A stretch of DNA of 32,029 bases from Chlorobiaceae bacterium (GTDB lineage Bacteria; Bacteroidota; Ignavibacteria; Ignavibacteriales; Ignavibacteriaceae): contig PNNF01000025.1 of NCBI GenBank assembly GCA_013824085.1, forward strand, positions 1 through 32,029, read 5' to 3'. Under the pieces are notes generated by a model that searched no databases, was not told where the DNA came from, and saw only the letters and a list, made by a program, of their open reading frames with translations. Both the position numbers and the translations under genes were made by a program. Numbering within the stretch: the first letter of the stretch is position 1; every line of letters starts with the position of its first letter. This document shows, piece after piece, positions 8,835 through 17,828 of the stretch.

Positions 8835-9087
8835 TAAGAAAAAAGATGATAACCTTGAAAAAACTTTTAGAGAAGTTTCTCCATATTTAGGCTTGGGGTT
8901 GCAATTAGCGGTTACAATAGTTGCAGCAGTTTTTTTTGGAGATTGGTTAGATAAAAAATATTTAACCTCACCTTTGTACACTATCATCTTTGCTATCTTA
9001 GGAGTTTTTGTTGGACTCTATAGTCTAATAAAAACTGTTCTTTACAACGAAAAAAAAAATTCAAATGAAAAAAACAAGTTATCTTAA
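8818..9087 (+). CDS. AtpZ/AtpI-family small membrane protein
   Basis: The 89-residue protein has two transmembrane helices (about residues 28-44 and 52-72). PYLGLGLQLAVTIVAAVFFG followed by DWLDKKY is typical of the AtpZ/AtpI family, encoded at the front of many atp operons and linked to c-ring assembly or Mg2+ handling. It starts inside the bactofilin gene and overlaps the next gene by 23 nt. Co-transcription with the ATP synthase genes supports the call. Confidence 0.82.
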   Translation: MLSPNDKKKDDNLEKTFREVSPYLGLGLQLAVTIVAAVFFGDWLDKKYLTSPLYTIIFAILGVFVGLYSLIKTVLYNEKKNSNEKNKLS

Positions 9088-9451
9088 AATAATTTTTTTG
9101 CCTTCAGCAATTTTATTATTGTTAGTTCCACTCCTATTTTTGCAATGGTTTGATGCAAAAATTTTGCAATCAATTTTTTTTGGTGCAGCTTTATGCTTTG
9201 TTAATTATGCTGTTGGAGTCTCTTTAATAAAATATTCTATCGACAAAAGAGAAAAAACTTTCCAAATCATGGTTTTTGGCGGTATGGTGGTAAGATTATT
9301 TTTTTCATTAATACTTATTTTTCTCTTCTTAAATTTCTTGAAACTTAACCAGAATTACTTTATCTTTACAATCTTTATTTGTTACACTTATTATTTAATT
9401 GTTGAAATTTATTATTTACACATAACTGACGTAAATCCTAAAACTGAATGA
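9065..9451 (+). CDS. AtpI-like ATP synthase accessory membrane protein
   Basis: The 128-residue product has about four transmembrane helices in two hairpins, with little soluble sequence. That topology and the position between an AtpZ-like gene and atpB match the AtpI/ATP synthase I chain family, thought to help c-ring assembly. Similarity is by topology and context rather than clear motifs. It starts within the preceding gene and its stop overlaps the atpB start (ATGA), which indicates coupled translation. Confidence 0.6.
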   Translation: MKKTSYLKIIFLPSAILLLLVPLLFLQWFDAKILQSIFFGAALCFVNYAVGVSLIKYSIDKREKTFQIMVFGGMVVRLFFSLILIFLFLNFLKLNQNYFIFTIFICYTYYLIVEIYYLHITDVNPKTE

Positions 9452-10287
9452 ACGATACTTTACAAACTGCGGTTGACAGCGTAAAAAATACAGCGGACAA
9501 AAGTGCTGACAACAGCTGGATACTACTACATATTATGGATGGGAACTATCTGGATTTTTCTCCTTTCGGAAAAATTTATCTTCCTGAAATCCAATTTATG
9601 GGAATCGATATTTCAATTACTCGGCACGTAGTTTTTTTATGGATTGCTGCGTTAATAGTTTTTTTTCTATTCAGAATGATTTCAAAAAGTTATACGAAAT
9701 CATTAGTGCCAAAAGGTGTTACAAATTTCTTTGAAGTTTTTATAATTTTTGTTAGAGATGAAATTGCTAAACCTACTATAGGAAAAGGATACGAAAAGTT
9801 TTTACCTTATTTATTATCGGTATTCTTTTTTATTCTCATTTCAAATTTTTTAGGATTAGTTCCATTCTCAGCAACGATAACGAGCAATATTTCAGTGACT
9901 GCAGTTCTGGCAATTTTTTCATTTGGAGTTATTCAAATTGGTGGAATAAAAAAGAATGGGTTCTTTGGATATTTTAAGGGATTGATTCCGCATGGCGTAC
10001 CAGTTTTTCTACTGCCGATTATGATGATAGTTGAATTTTTAGGATTATTCACAAAGCCATTTGCGCTTGCGATTCGTCTTTTTGCAAATTTAACTGCAGG
10101 ACACATCATAATTTATGCACTCATAAGTTTAATATTTGTTATGCAAACTTTTGCTGTTGTGCCAATTTCTATTGGTATGGCTTTGTTTATTTATACACTT
10201 GAACTATTAGTCTGTTTATTGCAGGCATTTATTTTTACAATGCTCTCATCTCTATTTATTGGGATGGCAGTTCATCAAGATCATTAA
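9448..10287 (+). CDS. atpB: ATP synthase F0 subunit a
   Basis: The 279-residue polytopic protein forms the proton half-channels of F0. ALAIRLFANLTAGH carries the essential arginine (R210) that faces the c-ring carboxylate. Upstream blocks SNFLGLVPFSA and the C-terminal hydrophobic helices ending LSSLFIGMAVHQ are family-typical. The N-terminal ~55 residues form a long soluble/periplasmic stretch, as in the longer a subunits of Bacteroidota and Chlorobi. The start overlaps the AtpI-like stop (ATGA). Confidence 0.95.
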   Translation: MNDTLQTAVDSVKNTADKSADNSWILLHIMDGNYLDFSPFGKIYLPEIQFMGIDISITRHVVFLWIAALIVFFLFRMISKSYTKSLVPKGVTNFFEVFIIFVRDEIAKPTIGKGYEKFLPYLLSVFFFILISNFLGLVPFSATITSNISVTAVLAIFSFGVIQIGGIKKNGFFGYFKGLIPHGVPVFLLPIMMIVEFLGLFTKPFALAIRLFANLTAGHIIIYALISLIFVMQTFAVVPISIGMALFIYTLELLVCLLQAFIFTMLSSLFIGMAVHQDH

Positions 10288-10314
10288 TCAATATATAAAA
10301 TAAGGAAATCTAAT

Positions 10315-10539
10315 ATGGAACTTGGATTAGCATATTTAGCAGCTGGATTAGGCGCAGGATTAACAATTTTAGGCGGCGCTTTTGGAATTGGCAAACTCGC
10401 TAGTGCGGCTATGGAAGCAAGCGGAAGACAACCTGAAGCAGCGGGCGCAATCAGAACTTCAATGATTATTGCAGCAGCTCTAATTGAAGGTATTGCTCTC
10501 TTCGCTTTAGTAGTTTGCTTTTTATTAGCAGGTAAATAA
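10315..10539 (+). CDS. atpE: ATP synthase F0 subunit c
   Basis: The 74-residue helical hairpin forms the rotor ring. Helix 1 has the glycine-rich packing pattern (AGLGAG...GGAFGIG), the polar loop is SGRQPEA, and helix 2 carries the ion-binding glutamate E58 in LIEGIALF. The residue after E58 is Gly, and I do not see the Gln and Ser/Thr ligands expected for a Na+ site, so proton coupling is likely (inference). TAAGGA upstream is a reasonable ribosome binding site. A hairpin lies just downstream, before atpF. Confidence 0.95.
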   Translation: MELGLAYLAAGLGAGLTILGGAFGIGKLASAAMEASGRQPEAAGAIRTSMIIAAALIEGIALFALVVCFLLAGK

Positions 10540-10547
10540 TTTAAATC

Positions 10548-10563
10548 TGAGCATTATTGCTCA
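10548..10563 (+). promoter_or_regulatory. Intercistronic hairpin between atpE and atpF
   Basis: TGAGCA and TGCTCA form a perfect 6-bp stem with loop TTAT, 9 nt after the atpE stop. No U run follows at once, so it is unlikely to be a full terminator. It could stabilise the atpE 3' end or lower read-through, helping make many c subunits per enzyme. Confidence 0.5.
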
Positions 10564-10595
10564 AATAAAAAATTTTTCTATTAGGATTTATTTTT

Positions 10596-11147
10596 ATGCT
10601 TACGAATATTTTAGCTTTTTCGATGATGTATGCCGAAACTGAATCGGGTGGCAGCGGAGGTTTGCTCTCTGTTAACGCTGGTTTAGCTTTTTGGACTACA
10701 TTAACTTTTTTGATTCTGCTTTTCCTACTCAAAAAATTTGCTTGGAAACCAATTCTTAAAGCACTTGATGAGAGAGAAAAAAAGATTAAAGAATCTCTTG
10801 AGCTTGCACAGAGAGCCAAAGAAGATGCTGAAAAAATGATGCTCGAAAATAAATCTAATCTTCTGAGAGCTGAAGAAGAGTCAAAGAAAATTATTGAACA
10901 GAGTAAAGAATTTGCTGAAAAATTAAAAAATCAGATTATAGACGAAAGTAAAGATCAAGCCAAAAAATTGATCGAGAACGCTTCTGCTGAAATCGACCGA
11001 AAGAAGTTGGAAACATTTGAAGAATTAAAAATTCAAGTGGCAAATCTTTCTATCGAAATTGCTGAAAAAGTGATCAGAAAAAATCTTGACAGAGAGACAC
11101 AAAATAAAATTGTTAGCAATTATATAGATGAAATTCAGAAAAATTAA
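10596..11147 (+). CDS. atpF: ATP synthase F0 subunit b
   Basis: The 183-residue protein has one N-terminal transmembrane helix (about residues 30-48, LAFWTTLTFLILLFLLKKFAW) followed by a long charged helix (ALDEREKKIKESLELAQRAK onward), the peripheral stalk that holds F1 to F0. KFAWKPILKALDERE is the family hallmark. ATG 10596 has AGGA about 13 nt upstream. A later in-frame ATG near residue 10 is possible and would shorten the N-terminus. Confidence 0.93.
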   Translation: MLTNILAFSMMYAETESGGSGGLLSVNAGLAFWTTLTFLILLFLLKKFAWKPILKALDEREKKIKESLELAQRAKEDAEKMMLENKSNLLRAEEESKKIIEQSKEFAEKLKNQIIDESKDQAKKLIENASAEIDRKKLETFEELKIQVANLSIEIAEKVIRKNLDRETQNKIVSNYIDEIQKN

Positions 11148-11149
11148 CT

Positions 11150-11704
11150 ATGTCAATTAGAAAAGTTTCTGTAAAATATGCCGACTCGCTTGTTGATGTA
11201 TCTTTTGAAAAAAAAATCATCGACAAAATTGCAACAGATGTCCGATTTGTCTTGAAAACTTTTGACGATAATCAAGAACTTTTAAGAATTATGGAAAATC
11301 CGATCTTAAAGTCGGATAAGAAATTAGCTATCTTTAATGAAATTTTTGTTAATCATCTATCAGAAGATTTTCAAAAATTTGTTCAGTTTATTTTTGATAA
11401 AAAAAGAGAAGAAATAATTTATTCGATATTGAAAACATTCCTTGAACGCAAAAATGTAAAAATGGGAATTGCAAGAGTTGAGGTTTTTACTTCAGTTGAA
11501 TTTTCAGTTGAACAAAAAAAATTATTTGAATCGCAGTTAGAAAAAATACTAAACAAAAAATTAGAACTTGAATTTCATTTAGATGACAAAATAATTGGAG
11601 GCTTCGTCGCAAAAGTAGATGACCTCGTTATTGACGCTTCATTAAAACACCAGTTAGATTTGTTGAAGAAACAATTTTTGCAAGGTGGAGTTAATCTAAA
11701 TTAA
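11150..11704 (+). CDS. atpH: ATP synthase F1 subunit delta
   Basis: The 184-residue protein joins the b stalk to the top of F1. The N-terminal helical domain begins VSVKYADSLVDVSFEK, and the C-terminal end IIGGFVAKVDDLVIDASLKHQL is the family signature (GGxxxxxxDxxxDxSxxxxL). The gene starts 2 nt after the atpF stop, so the two are probably coupled. Confidence 0.93.
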   Translation: MSIRKVSVKYADSLVDVSFEKKIIDKIATDVRFVLKTFDDNQELLRIMENPILKSDKKLAIFNEIFVNHLSEDFQKFVQFIFDKKREEIIYSILKTFLERKNVKMGIARVEVFTSVEFSVEQKKLFESQLEKILNKKLELEFHLDDKIIGGFVAKVDDLVIDASLKHQLDLLKKQFLQGGVNLN

Positions 11705-11724
11705 TATTTATGAGGAACTAGGAA

Positions 11725-13275
11725 ATGGTAGAAATTAGACCCGACGAAATAACAAAAATTATCCGGAAACAACTTTCTGGTTATGAAAACGAAATTGATG
11801 TCTATGACGTTGGCACTGTACTTCAGGTAGGTGATGGTATCGCTAAAGTTTATGGCTTGTCTAATGTTATGGCTAACGAACTCGTCGAGTTTCCAAACGA
11901 TGTTTTTGGAATGGTGTTAAATCTTGACGAAGATAGCGTTGGATGTGTTTTGTTTGGCGAGTCGAGATTAGTTAAAGAAGGCGATACTGTAAGACGTACA
12001 AAGCGAGTTACTTCAATTCCTGTTGGTGATGAAATGCTCGGAAGAGTTATTTCACCGCTCGGAATTCCAGTTGATGGAAAAGGAAGTATTAACACTTCCA
12101 AGTTTCTCCCAATCGAAAGAAAAGCACTTGGAGTTATTCAACGCCAACCCGTAAAAGAGCCACTTCAAACGGGAATTACTGCAATCGATTCGATGATTCC
12201 GATTGGTAGAGGACAAAGAGAATTAATTATTGGTGATAGGCAGACGGGAAAAACCGCTGTTGCTGTTGATACAATTATTAATCAGAAATTTACACACACT
12301 GAAGAAGCAAAAAGACTTGGCGTAAAACCAGTTTATTGTATCTATGTTGCTATCGGACAAAAGCAATCGACAGTTGCTCAAGTAGTTGCAAAACTGCGCG
12401 AGAGCGATGCAATGGATTACACTATTGTTATTATTGCCGCAGCTTCTGATCCTGCACCACTACAATTTATTGCTCCTTATTCAGGCGCAACTCTTGGTGA
12501 ATTTTTTAGAGATAACGGAAAACATGCTCTTTGTATTTATGATGATCTTTCTAAACAAGCAGCTTCTTATCGCGAGCTTTCTTTATTATTGAGAAGACCT
12601 CCAGGACGTGAAGCATATCCCGGTGACGTTTTTTATCTTCACTCACGTCTGCTCGAAAGAGCTTCTAAGCTTAGTGATGATTTAGGAGGCGGAAGTTTAA
12701 CCGCTCTACCAATTATCGAAACACAACAAGGCGACGTTTCGGCTTACATTCCAACCAACGTAATTTCTATTACGGATGGACAGATTTATCTTGAGTCGAG
12801 CTTATTTAATGCGGGTGTTAGACCTGCAATTAACGTTGGTATTTCTGTTTCTCGTGTAGGTGGATCTGCTCAAATAAAAGCAATGAAAAAAGTTGCTGGC
12901 AGTTTGAAATTAGGTTTAGCTCAATTTAGAGAGCTTGAAGCTTTCTCAAAATTTGGTTCTGATCTGGATGCCTCAACTCAAAAAACTCTTGCTCGTGGAA
13001 TTAGACTTGTAGAATTATTGAAGCAAGGACAATATGCCCCTGTAACAGTTTATCGGCAAGTAGTTTCTATTTTTGTTGGCACAAATGGTTTCCTTGATAC
13101 GCTCCCAATTATGGATGTAAAAAGATTTGAAAAAGAATTGCTGGAATTTATCGACTTAAAATATCCACAAATATTTGTTTCGATTCAAGAGACAAAAGAC
13201 CTTCTAGCTGATAATGCAGAATTAATAAATAAAGCTTGTCAAGAATATTTACAAATTTTCAAACGTAGTAATTAG
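11725..13275 (+). CDS. atpA: ATP synthase F1 subunit alpha
   Basis: The 516-residue non-catalytic nucleotide-binding subunit of F1 has Walker A GDRQTGKT at residues 170-177. [19 protein letters not shown] and the arginine-containing block [19 protein letters not shown] are the conserved alpha-subunit regions. Length is normal. GAGGAA upstream is a plausible ribosome binding site. The beta subunit (atpD) does not follow and must be encoded elsewhere. Confidence 0.97.
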   Translation: MVEIRPDEITKIIRKQLSGYENEIDVYDVGTVLQVGDGIAKVYGLSNVMANELVEFPNDVFGMVLNLDEDSVGCVLFGESRLVKEGDTVRRTKRVTSIPVGDEMLGRVISPLGIPVDGKGSINTSKFLPIERKALGVIQRQPVKEPLQTGITAIDSMIPIGRGQRELIIGDRQTGKTAVAVDTIINQKFTHTEEAKRLGVKPVYCIYVAIGQKQSTVAQVVAKLRESDAMDYTIVIIAAASDPAPLQFIAPYSGATLGEFFRDNGKHALCIYDDLSKQAASYRELSLLLRRPPGREAYPGDVFYLHSRLLERASKLSDDLGGGSLTALPIIETQQGDVSAYIPTNVISITDGQIYLESSLFNAGVRPAINVGISVSRVGGSAQIKAMKKVAGSLKLGLAQFRELEAFSKFGSDLDASTQKTLARGIRLVELLKQGQYAPVTVYRQVVSIFVGTNGFLDTLPIMDVKRFEKELLEFIDLKYPQIFVSIQETKDLLADNAELINKACQEYLQIFKRSN

Positions 13276-13287
13276 TGAATTAAGATA

Positions 13288-14163
13288 ATGCCAACTTTAA
13301 GAGATTTACGAATCAGGATAAAAGGTGTTCAAAGCACTCAGAAAATTACGAGTGCAATGAAAATGGTTGCAGCATCAAGATTAAAGCGTGCTCAGGAGAG
13401 TATTGTTAATGCTCGTCCTTATGCAAGAAAAGTTTTTGAAATGCTCAATCATCTTGTGATTGAAAGTGATAGATTAAATAATCCCTTGATTTTAAAAAGA
13501 GAAGTGCTTAAAGTAGCTCTTGTTGTTGTTACTTCTGATAGAGGTTTATGCGGAGCATTTAATACAAATATTTTGCGTGAAGCAAATAATTTTATTAAAA
13601 ATGAATGTGAAGCTAATTCTATTGTTCCTTCAATTTTTTGTGTCGGTCGCAAGAGTTATGATTTTTTTAAGAAAAGACCCTATCCAATTGTTAACTACAT
13701 AAGTGGTATTTTTGGAAAACTAAAATTTGAAAATGCTTTAACTATCTCAAATTTTTTGGTTACGAATTATTTGAAGGGCGACTTTGATGAAGTTGTAATA
13801 ATTTATAATGAATTTAAGTCTGTCATTCAGCAAAAAGTTGTAAGAGAAACTTTTCTTCCAATACCATTTGAGTATAAAAAAGAAGTTGAATTGAAGGCAG
13901 ATAATTATATCTTTGAACCTGACAAAATAATGATTTTTGAAAGAATGTTGCAAAAACATTTAAGAGCACATATTTGGAGAATATTACTTGAATCAAATGC
14001 TGCTGAGTTTGGAGCAAGAATGACCGCTATGGACAATGCTACAACGAATGCTAAAGAATTAATTAGAGTATTGAAATTAAATTATAACAAGGCAAGACAA
14101 GCAGCAATTACAAAAGAGTTACTCGAAGTTGTTTCAGGTGCAAATGCTCTTAGAGCAAATTAG
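13288..14163 (+). CDS. atpG: ATP synthase F1 subunit gamma
   Basis: The 291-residue rotor shaft opens LRDLRIRIKGVQSTQKITSA and continues MKMVAASRLKRAQ, the N-terminal coiled-coil helix. SDRGLCGAFNTN is the central signature. MTAMDNATTNAKELI followed by NKARQAAITKELLEVVSGANAL is the C-terminal helix. It is the last atp gene here: the next gene is ffh, with no atpD or atpC. Confidence 0.96.
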   Translation: MPTLRDLRIRIKGVQSTQKITSAMKMVAASRLKRAQESIVNARPYARKVFEMLNHLVIESDRLNNPLILKREVLKVALVVVTSDRGLCGAFNTNILREANNFIKNECEANSIVPSIFCVGRKSYDFFKKRPYPIVNYISGIFGKLKFENALTISNFLVTNYLKGDFDEVVIIYNEFKSVIQQKVVRETFLPIPFEYKKEVELKADNYIFEPDKIMIFERMLQKHLRAHIWRILLESNAAEFGARMTAMDNATTNAKELIRVLKLNYNKARQAAITKELLEVVSGANALRAN

Positions 14164-14195
14164 ATTTTATAATTAGGAATTGATAACGAAATAAT

Positions 14196-15527
14196 ATGTT
14201 AGAAGATATTTCTCAAAAACTTGAATCTGCTTTAAAAAAAATTAGAGGTCAAGGAAAACTTTCTGAAAAAAATATCTCCGATTCAATTAGAGAGATTCGC
14301 CGTGTTCTTCTTGATGCTGATGTAAATTATAAAGTAGCCAAAGACTTCATCGAAAAAGTTTCGCAAAAAGCACTTGGGACTGATGTCCTAAGTTCAATTA
14401 CTCCGGGACAATTAATTACTAAAATTATTTATGATGAATTAACTGAACTACTCGGAAGTTCAAATCAAGAACTTAAACTTAATCCGAATGGACCAACAAT
14501 AATTTTAGTTGTTGGACTTCAAGGTTCAGGTAAGACAACTTTTTGTGGTAAGTTAGCAAAGAAGTTTTTAGCAAATGGCAGAAAGCCGTTGCTTGTTGCG
14601 TGCGATATTTATAGGCCTGCTGCTATTCAACAATTGAAAATTCTGGGTGAGCAAGTTAAAGTGCCTGTCTTTTCGATTGAAGAAAAAGATGCAAGAAAAA
14701 TTGCTAAAGATTCGATTCAATTCGCAAAAGAAAAAAATTGCGACACTATAATTATTGATACCGCCGGAAGACTTCACGTTGATGAAGAGATGATGGTTGA
14801 AGTTGTTGACATTAAGCAGATTGTAAATCCAACTGAAATTCTTTTTGTTGTTGATTCGATGACGGGACAAGATGCAGTGAACTCTGCTAAAGCGTTTAAT
14901 GATAAAGTAAATTTTGATGGAATAGTATTAACGAAGCTGGATGGCGATTCTAAAGGTGGATGTGCGCTGTCGATTAGAGCTGTTGTTGGTAAACCAATTA
15001 AGTATAGTAGCAACGGAGAAAAACTCGATTCAATTGAGGCATTTTTTCCCGAGCGTTTAGCTTCAAGAATCCTTGGCAAAGGTGATGTGATTAGTCTTGT
15101 TGAAAAAGCACAAGCTAACTTTGATGAAGATGAAGCTACTAAGCTGGAAGAAAAACTTAAGAAAAATAAATTTGATTTTGATGATTTTCTTCGACAGATT
15201 CGGATGATAAAAAAAATGGGTTCTTTGTCTTCTTTACTTTCTATGATGCCGGGAGTAGGAAATAACATGAAAAATGCTAATATTGATGACAAAGCCTTAG
15301 TAAAAGTTGAAGCAATAATTAGTTCGATGACTATGAAGGAACGTAGAGATCCCAAAGTATTGAATGGAAGTAGAAGATTAAGAATTGCAAAAGGAAGTGG
15401 CACTTCAATCCAAGACGTTAATAGACTCTTAAAACAGTTTGGTGAAATGCAGTCGATGGTGAAGAAGATGAACCAAAAAGGATTTTTTAATAACATGTTA
15501 AACAATAAAAAATTAAATTTTAATTGA
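14196..15527 (+). CDS. ffh: Signal recognition particle GTPase Ffh (SRP54)
   Basis: The 443-residue protein targets ribosomes making membrane or secreted proteins to the Sec machinery, with 4.5S RNA and FtsY. An N domain is followed by the G domain: GLQGSGKT (108-115), DIYRPAAIQQL, DTAGRLHVD (189-196) and TKLDGDSKGG (246-255). The C-terminal methionine-rich M domain begins near FDDFLRQIRMIKKMG and ends with MQSMVKKMNQKGFFNNML. Length is usual. It follows atpG by 32 nt and precedes rpsP, the common ffh-rpsP-rimM-trmD-rplS order. Confidence 0.97.
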   Translation: MLEDISQKLESALKKIRGQGKLSEKNISDSIREIRRVLLDADVNYKVAKDFIEKVSQKALGTDVLSSITPGQLITKIIYDELTELLGSSNQELKLNPNGPTIILVVGLQGSGKTTFCGKLAKKFLANGRKPLLVACDIYRPAAIQQLKILGEQVKVPVFSIEEKDARKIAKDSIQFAKEKNCDTIIIDTAGRLHVDEEMMVEVVDIKQIVNPTEILFVVDSMTGQDAVNSAKAFNDKVNFDGIVLTKLDGDSKGGCALSIRAVVGKPIKYSSNGEKLDSIEAFFPERLASRILGKGDVISLVEKAQANFDEDEATKLEEKLKKNKFDFDDFLRQIRMIKKMGSLSSLLSMMPGVGNNMKNANIDDKALVKVEAIISSMTMKERRDPKVLNGSRRLRIAKGSGTSIQDVNRLLKQFGEMQSMVKKMNQKGFFNNMLNNKKLNFN

Positions 15528-15536
15528 TAATTATTT

Positions 15537-15541
15537 GGAGG
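15537..15541 (+). promoter_or_regulatory. Shine-Dalgarno site fixing the rpsP TTG start
   Basis: GGAGG lies 8 nt before TTG 15550. It decides the start, because the product then begins MAVRLRLRRMG exactly as S16 proteins do. Confidence 0.8.
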
Positions 15542-15549
15542 CTATTTAA

Positions 15550-15972
15550 TTGGCGGTTAGATTAAGACTGAGAAGAATGGGAAAGAAGAAGCAACCTATT
15601 TACAAAATTGTTGCTGCAGATGCTCGTTCACCAAGAGATGGTAAATATTTAGAATCGATCGGTTTGTATAATCCTAAAACCGAGCCACTCACACTTGAAC
15701 TAAATGAATTGAGAGTGATGTATTGGCTTGGCGTTGGAGCACAACCGACTGAAACTGTGAAAAGCTTGCTTAGACAAAAAGGAATAACCTTAAAGCAAGA
15801 ACTTCAGAGACGAGGCTTCAGTGAAGAGAGAGTCAATGAAGAATTAGATAAATGGCAAAAATCAAAAGATGCAAAAGTTCTTAGAAAATCATCTTTGCTA
15901 AAAGGTAAGAAAAAGCAAACAGTTTCTTCAGAAGAAAAGGGAGCTGCTTCTGAAGTTAAATCTGAAGAGTAA
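15550..15972 (+). CDS. rpsP: 30S ribosomal protein S16
   Basis: The 140-residue protein starts at TTG. The S16 core is residues ~1-80 (MAVRLRLRRMGKKKQPIYKI, SPRDGKYLESIGLYNPKTEP, WLGVGAQPTETVKSLL), which binds 16S rRNA during 30S assembly. A charged Lys/Ser/Glu tail of about 50 residues follows; extended S16 tails are common in Bacteroidota and Chlorobi. The stop codon falls at the edge of a 14-bp palindrome. Confidence 0.96.
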   Translation: MAVRLRLRRMGKKKQPIYKIVAADARSPRDGKYLESIGLYNPKTEPLTLELNELRVMYWLGVGAQPTETVKSLLRQKGITLKQELQRRGFSEERVNEELDKWQKSKDAKVLRKSSLLKGKKKQTVSSEEKGAASEVKSEE

Positions 15973-15984
15973 GTAAATTTACTT
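15971..15984. other. Perfect 14-bp palindrome after rpsP
   Basis: AAGTAAATTTACTT is perfectly palindromic and begins inside the rpsP stop codon, in the 64-nt gap before khpA. It could be a binding site for a dimeric protein or chance in AT-rich DNA; no loop separates the arms, so it is a poor hairpin. Confidence 0.4.
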
Positions 15985-16022
15985 CTCTTTAGCTTATTTT
16001 GTCAGCTCTTAGTTCTAATTGT

Positions 16023-16029
16023 AGGAGGT
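16023..16029 (+). promoter_or_regulatory. Strong Shine-Dalgarno site for khpA
   Basis: AGGAGGT lies 7 nt before ATG 16037, one of the best matches to the anti-Shine-Dalgarno in the window. Confidence 0.8.
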
Positions 16030-16036
16030 ATCTTTC

Positions 16037-16294
16037 ATGAAAGAATTCATTGAATACATTGCTCGACACCTTGTTGACAATCCTGACGGAGTTGTCGTCG
16101 CAGTTAAAGTTGAAGAGGATAAAAAAATTGTCCTTACTTTAGATGTGAATGAAAAAGATATCGGTAAAGTTATCGGGCGACAAGGAAGAACTGCGCAAGC
16201 TTTGCGGACTCTCTTGACAGCGATTGCTGCGAAGGAAGGAAAAAAAGCTTTTCTTGAAATTGCTGATAAAAGACCTAAACCACCAAGTGAATGA
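16037..16294 (+). CDS. khpA: KH-domain RNA-binding protein KhpA
   Basis: The 85-residue single KH-domain protein has its GxxG loop in IGRQGRTAQALRTLL. KhpA proteins bind RNA, often together with KhpB/Jag, and influence ribosome maturation, cell division and elongation. The rpsP-khpA-rimM-trmD-rplS setting is the classical location. The 3' end overlaps the rimM GTG start by 8 nt. Confidence 0.93.
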   Translation: MKEFIEYIARHLVDNPDGVVVAVKVEEDKKIVLTLDVNEKDIGKVIGRQGRTAQALRTLLTAIAAKEGKKAFLEIADKRPKPPSE

Positions 16295-16793
16295 TTATTT
16301 CTTAATTGGAATTATTCACTCAATTTTTAATAATGAAGGTTGGTTAAGAGTTATTTCTTTTTCAGACTTTCCGGAAAGATTCAGTAATCTGAAATTTGTT
16401 TACATGGATTTTTTTGGAGAAAAGAAAAAAATTAAAGTCATTGAAAGTAAATGGCATAAAAATTCTTTACTCTTGAAATTGGAAAATTTTTTAGATTCTG
16501 ATAATTGTTCTTTATTAATTGGCAAAGAGCTATTTGTTGATTCGGACAATCTAGTGAAACTTCCGAAAGGTTATAACTTTATTCATGACCTTATCGGCTT
16601 AGAAGTTTTTCAAGTTGATAGAAGACTTGGAGTAGTGAAAGATGTTATGCAGTTTCCTGCAAATGATATCTATGTGGTTGAAAGTCTTGACGGAAAAGAA
16701 ATTTTAATACCTGTAGTAAAAAGTTTGATTGAAAAAATTGATCTTACTAATAAAAAGATTTTGCTGAATAATTCAATAAGTTTTGATGATTAG
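16287..16793 (+). CDS. rimM: Ribosome maturation factor RimM
   Basis: The start is set at GTG 16287, overlapping the khpA stop. It gives a 168-residue protein beginning VNDYFLIGIIHSIFNNEGWL, aligned with the family start (YFLIGKI..HGLKGELRV). An upstream in-frame ATG at 16224 lies inside khpA and adds an unconserved tail. The N-terminal barrel is followed by a PRC-barrel domain (HDLIGLEVFQVDRRLGVVKD, then KEILIPVVKSLI) that binds S19 during assembly of the 30S head. The N-terminal motif is more divergent than in many RimM proteins (NNEG for HGLKG). Confidence 0.88.
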   Translation: MNDYFLIGIIHSIFNNEGWLRVISFSDFPERFSNLKFVYMDFFGEKKKIKVIESKWHKNSLLLKLENFLDSDNCSLLIGKELFVDSDNLVKLPKGYNFIHDLIGLEVFQVDRRLGVVKDVMQFPANDIYVVESLDGKEILIPVVKSLIEKIDLTNKKILLNNSISFDD

Positions 16794-17472
16794 AATTGAT
16801 ATCATTAGTGCTGTTCCTGAGTTGATAGTTAGTCCGCTTAATACAAGTATAATTAAACGAAGTCAACAAAAAGAAAAAGTTGAAATCTATATTCATAATC
16901 TGAGAGATTATGCGTTTGATAAACATAGAATGATAGATGATAGACCATTTGGGGGTGAACCCGGAATGGTATTAAAACCTGAACCGTTTTTTGAATGTAT
17001 TGGAAAATTAAAAAGTGAAAGAGAATATGATGAAATAATTTTTCCTTCTCCTAAAGGGAAATTATTTAATCAAGCTGATGCAAACAAACTTTCGCTTTGT
17101 AAAAATTTATTGTTTGTCGCAGGACATTACAAAGGAATAGACGAAAGAGTTGTTGAGACATTCGCAACTGCTGAGTATTCGATTGGAAATTTTATTTTAA
17201 GTGGTGGCGAATTACCCGCATTAATTATTATTGATGCTATCATCAGAGTAATTCCGGGTGTTCTTAATGATAGTGAGTCTGCGTTGAATGACTCATTTCA
17301 AGATGGTGAAATGATTGCTGCACCAACTTATACAAGGCCAGCAGAGTATAACGGACAAAGAGTTCCTGATATACTACTTACTGGAAATCATGGCGAAATA
17401 AAAAAATGGAAACAAGAGCAATCAAAAGAGTTAACTAAAAATTGGAAAAGAATTAATAAAATTTCGGAGTAA
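16786..17472 (+). CDS. trmD: tRNA (guanine37-N1)-methyltransferase TrmD
   Basis: The start is set at ATG 16786, inside the rimM end; an in-frame TTG one codon earlier is less likely. The 228-residue SPOUT methyltransferase methylates G37 of tRNAs to prevent frameshifting. [27 protein letters not shown] and [15 protein letters not shown] form the AdoMet trefoil knot. [19 protein letters not shown] and [10 protein letters not shown] are the C-terminal tRNA-binding region. Length is slightly short but complete. Confidence 0.96.
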   Translation: MIRIDIISAVPELIVSPLNTSIIKRSQQKEKVEIYIHNLRDYAFDKHRMIDDRPFGGEPGMVLKPEPFFECIGKLKSEREYDEIIFPSPKGKLFNQADANKLSLCKNLLFVAGHYKGIDERVVETFATAEYSIGNFILSGGELPALIIIDAIIRVIPGVLNDSESALNDSFQDGEMIAAPTYTRPAEYNGQRVPDILLTGNHGEIKKWKQEQSKELTKNWKRINKISE

Positions 17473-17477
17473 GAAAA

Positions 17478-17822
17478 ATGTTTAGCTTGAATGAAATATT
17501 AACTGATATGCACAAAAATGAATTTCCTTCATTTAGAGCGGGCGATCATATTAAAGTTCATGTTAGAGTTATTGAAGGCGATAAAGAAAGAATTCAGCCT
17601 TTTGAAGGACACGTCATTAGTATTCGTGGCAGTAAAGAGAATAGAACTTTTACTGTAAGAAAAATTTCAGGCGGTGTTGGCGTTGAAAGAATTTTTCCTT
17701 ATGACTCTCCTAAAATTGCTAAGGTAGAAGTATTAAAAGAAGGTGAAGTTAGAAGAGCAAAACTTTATTATCTAAGAAATCTTTCCGGTAAAGCCGCAAA
17801 GATTAAAGCTAAAAAAAGATAA
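17478..17822 (+). CDS. rplS: 50S ribosomal protein L19
   Basis: The 114-residue protein contains [32 protein letters not shown] and [19 protein letters not shown], all standard L19 blocks at the subunit interface. It begins 5 nt after trmD and closes the cluster, with a terminator 6 nt after the stop. Confidence 0.97.
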   Translation: MFSLNEILTDMHKNEFPSFRAGDHIKVHVRVIEGDKERIQPFEGHVISIRGSKENRTFTVRKISGGVGVERIFPYDSPKIAKVEVLKEGEVRRAKLYYLRNLSGKAAKIKAKKR

Positions 17823-17828
17823 TTTTAT

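Noticed and set aside
14774-15505. Long minus-strand open frame (243 codons) opposite ffh
   Set aside because: The plus strand encodes a complete Ffh with all GTPase motifs and M domain; the reverse frame has Ser/Leu-rich low-complexity content typical of an antisense shadow.
16224-16286. Upstream ATG for rimM inside khpA
   Set aside because: Residues before the GTG at 16287 are out-of-frame khpA sequence; the RimM match begins at YFLIG.
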